The position numbers and the translations under genes were made by a program. Below the pieces are notes generated by a model. The model was not told the origin of the DNA and made no database searches. It was given only the letters and a program-made list of their open reading frames with translations. From positions 128-6,779 of the forward strand of contig DOMV01000150.1 of assembly GCA_003509805.1 (NCBI GenBank): a DNA stretch of 6,652 nucleotides, read 5' to 3'. Source of the DNA: Planctomycetaceae bacterium (GTDB taxonomy: Bacteria > Planctomycetota > Planctomycetia > Pirellulales > Thermoguttaceae). Below are positions 5,261-6,652 of the stretch, piece after piece (position 1 is the first letter of the stretch; each line of letters opens with the position of its first letter).

Positions 5261-6151
5261 TCAACCGCCTTCCGCATATTGCATGTAGGCGACGAAAATT
5301 TCTTCGAGCGAAGGCGTTTTCAACTCGAATCGGGCGACATTCGGGTCGGCGGCCAGTCTTTGTTCGGCGCCTTCGGCGAGATCGCGACCGAGGAATCGAC
5401 CGTCGCGGCCTTGCCATTGCGTGTCGAGAACCGTTGCGAACGGGATTCTGAAGGAGGCTTCTTCCTTGAAGGTGAGCGAAAGCAGGCGGGTATTCGCTTT
5501 GAGGGCTTCGAGCGGCTCGACGGTCAGGACACGGGATTTCTTCATGATCGCAACCGTATCGGCAACACGTTCGACCTCGGCGATCTGGTGCGAGGAAAGA
5601 AAAACCGTCCGCCCGGTCGCAGCCCGATCAACCATTCCTTCGAGAAATTCACGGCGCACCAAGGCGTCCAGACCGGAGGTCGGTTCATCGAGGATCAGCA
5701 ATTCCGGGTCCGGCGCGACGGCCAGGGCGAGCGACACTTTGGCCCGCATTCCCTTGGAAAGCGTTTTGATCCGGGCACACGGCGGCAATTCGTATTCGGC
5801 GATCAGTTCGGCGTACCGCTTGAGGAAACCATCGGGATAAAACGAGGCGGTGAAGCGACCGAGTTCCTCGACGGTCATCCAATCGTACAGGATCGGTTGT
5901 TCCGGGACGTAACCGACCATGCTTCGGATTTTGAGGTCGTCGCGACGGGAATCCAGTCCGAGGACCGTCGCGGAGCCGTGGTCCGGCTCGCAAAGGCCGA
6001 GCAGGATACGGATGGTCGTCGTTTTTCCGGCCCCGTTTTCGCCGAGCAGCGCGAATACGGAACCCGGTGCCGCCGCGTAGGAAACGTGCTCCAGGGCGGC
6101 GACCCGGCCGAATGATTTCGAGACGTCGTTTAGTTCGAGCGCGTTCATCAT
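5261..6151 (-). CDS. ABC transporter ATPase, YtrB/BcrA-like
   Basis: A 296-residue nucleotide-binding subunit of an ABC transporter, cytoplasmic and membrane-associated; substrate unknown. Seen: Walker A GENGAGKTT at 37-45, Q-loop YVPEQP (Gln 85), a variant signature LSKGM at 131-135 instead of LSGGQ, Walker B LLILDEP (151-157), D-loop SGLD (159-162), H-loop SSHQ (His 188), and a C-terminal extension of about 85 residues ending in LEEIFVAYMQ, typical of drug or antibiotic-efflux ATPases of the CcmA/BcrA/YtrB kind. All catalytic residues are present. Its ATG (6149-6151) overlaps the TGA of the upstream GntR gene by 4 bases, so translation is probably coupled. A second ATG follows directly, so the start may be one codon later. 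Such regulator-ATPase pairs normally continue into a membrane permease; none follows, as 442 non-coding bases intervene before an unrelated gene. The partner must be elsewhere or lost. Confidence 0.93.
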   Translation of the reverse strand: MMNALELNDVSKSFGRVAALEHVSYAAAPGSVFALLGENGAGKTTTIRILLGLCEPDHGSATVLGLDSRRDDLKIRSMVGYVPEQPILYDWMTVEELGRFTASFYPDGFLKRYAELIAEYELPPCARIKTLSKGMRAKVSLALAVAPDPELLILDEPTSGLDALVRREFLEGMVDRAATGRTVFLSSHQIAEVERVADTVAIMKKSRVLTVEPLEALKANTRLLSLTFKEEASFRIPFATVLDTQWQGRDGRFLGRDLAEGAEQRLAADPNVARFELKTPSLEEIFVAYMQYAEGG

Positions 6152-6525
6152 GTATTCATGTATCCGTTGTTTTTTATGATTTCATCGATCTCCGCTTGGG
6201 AAAGACCGCTCTGGGCGGCTTGGGCGCGGAAACGCCGGAATTTTTCCGTAAAAATCGCTTTGCGCTGGTTTTGGCAGATTTCTTCGGCCTGTTCGGCGAC
6301 GACGATTCCCATTCCCCGCCGGGTATAAACGAGTCCTTCATCCTGGAGAACGCGGTAGGCGCGCGCGATCGTATTCGGGTTGATCGCCAACTGCCGGGAC
6401 ATTTCACGAACCGAAGGAATCATTTCATTGGCGCGGATCGCTCCGGCGGCGACGGCGAATTTGATTTGGTCCACCACCTGTTCGAAAATCGGTTGGGTCG
6501 AAGTCGGGTCGATTTCAATCAACAT
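6148..6525 (-). CDS. GntR-family regulator, YtrA subfamily
   Basis: A 125-residue transcriptional repressor with the short YtrA architecture: an N-terminal winged helix (IDPTSTQPIFEQVVDQIKFA, then IPSVREMSRQLAINPNTIAR and AYRVLQDEGLVYTRRGMGIVV, about residues 5-76) and a short helical dimerisation tail of about 50 residues, without a large effector domain. Members usually sit first in an operon with an ABC exporter and repress it until an envelope-active compound is present. The ATG at 6525 was chosen because family members begin a few residues before the IDP motif; GGAG lies 9 bases upstream. An in-frame ATG at 6540 (AAGG 6 bases upstream) would add five residues and cannot be excluded. The frame is open upstream to 6639, but this part contains the promoter and is not coding. 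The gene is followed by the ABC ATPase with a 4-base overlap. Autoregulation is suggested by a dyad over the promoter. Confidence 0.93.
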   Translation of the reverse strand: MLIEIDPTSTQPIFEQVVDQIKFAVAAGAIRANEMIPSVREMSRQLAINPNTIARAYRVLQDEGLVYTRRGMGIVVAEQAEEICQNQRKAIFTEKFRRFRAQAAQSGLSQAEIDEIIKNNGYMNT

Positions 6526-6551
6526 GGAAGCGGTCTCCATTAGGCGCCTTG

Positions 6552-6573
6552 CTGTTCTAGGTAGATAATACAG
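6552..6573. promoter_or_regulatory. Candidate operator dyad over the -10 of gntR
   Basis: A 22-base imperfect palindrome with half-site CTGTnnTAnnT and its mirror; 14 of 22 positions are symmetric. It covers the -10 hexamer and the expected transcription start, where binding by a dimeric repressor would block RNA polymerase. It is the obvious place for autoregulation by the YtrA-type protein, but binding is inferred. Confidence 0.5.
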
Positions 6574-6593
6574 GAAACCGCGCCCCGTGTCAA
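6565..6593 (-). promoter_or_regulatory. Promoter of the gntR-ABC operon
   Basis: On the minus strand: TTGACA (complement of 6588-6593), a 17-base spacer and TATTAT (complement of 6565-6570). This is a near-consensus sigma-70-type promoter. The expected start near 6558 gives a short leader of about 20-35 bases to either candidate ATG. Confidence 0.8.
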
Positions 6594-6652
6594 GCGAAAA
6601 ATCCGAAAAAAACATGTTACAGCGTAAACGGCATGACAATCCTCCCGCGCAC

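Noticed and set aside
5216..6115. Long plus-strand frame of 299 codons
   Set aside because: Lies antisense to the ABC ATPase, which has all its motifs on the minus strand; the antisense translation shows no family features.
6526..6639. 38-codon N-terminal extension of the GntR gene
   Set aside because: It would include the -35, -10 and dyad; the family N-terminus fits the start at 6525.
6594..6652. Terminator of an upstream minus-strand gene (T-rich tracts before the gntR promoter)
   Set aside because: Only a weak, bulged stem precedes the T tract, and the window ends too soon to judge.

Overview
The window most likely comes from a Planctomycetota chromosome, probably Pirellulales-like. This is inferred from gene content, not from a marker gene: a large BatA/VWA-type membrane protein, a DUF2752 protein, a secreted protein extremely rich in Cys and Pro, moderately high GC in genes against AT-rich spacers, and start codons often without a good Shine-Dalgarno. 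Rank below phylum is a guess.

Layout, left to right. The plus strand enters in the last third of mnmG (1-624, 5' truncated) and continues with a DUF2752 membrane protein (708-1271). Convergent to it on the minus strand is a 175-residue secreted Cys/Pro-rich protein (1346-1873). Its best terminator lies inside the 3' end of the DUF2752 gene. A roughly 500-base AT-rich spacer (1874-2376) holds the leader and probable promoter of the Cys-rich gene and a 121-base element with 18-base inverted ends (2182-2302) that resembles a small non-autonomous mobile or repetitive element. Next on the minus strand is an 813-residue BatA-like VWA protein (2377-4818).

A 442-base region (4819-5260) lacks a convincing protein gene but is structured. 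It has a plus-strand promoter-like pair (TTGACG-17-TATTAT), several stem-loops and up to three plus-strand hairpin/T-tract elements. This fits a small RNA gene divergent from the BatA-like gene, the least explained and most interesting element here. Last is a minus-strand two-gene operon (6525 to 5261): a YtrA-type GntR repressor and an ABC ATPase, overlapping by 4 bases. A near-consensus promoter (TTGACA-17-TATTAT) precedes it, with a dyad over the -10 that may be the repressor's own operator. No permease follows the ATPase.

Functional links: regulator and ATPase form one unit. The Cys-rich protein, BatA-like protein, DUF2752 protein and ABC ATPase all point to the cell envelope, but only the regulator/ATPase pair is linked by operon structure.
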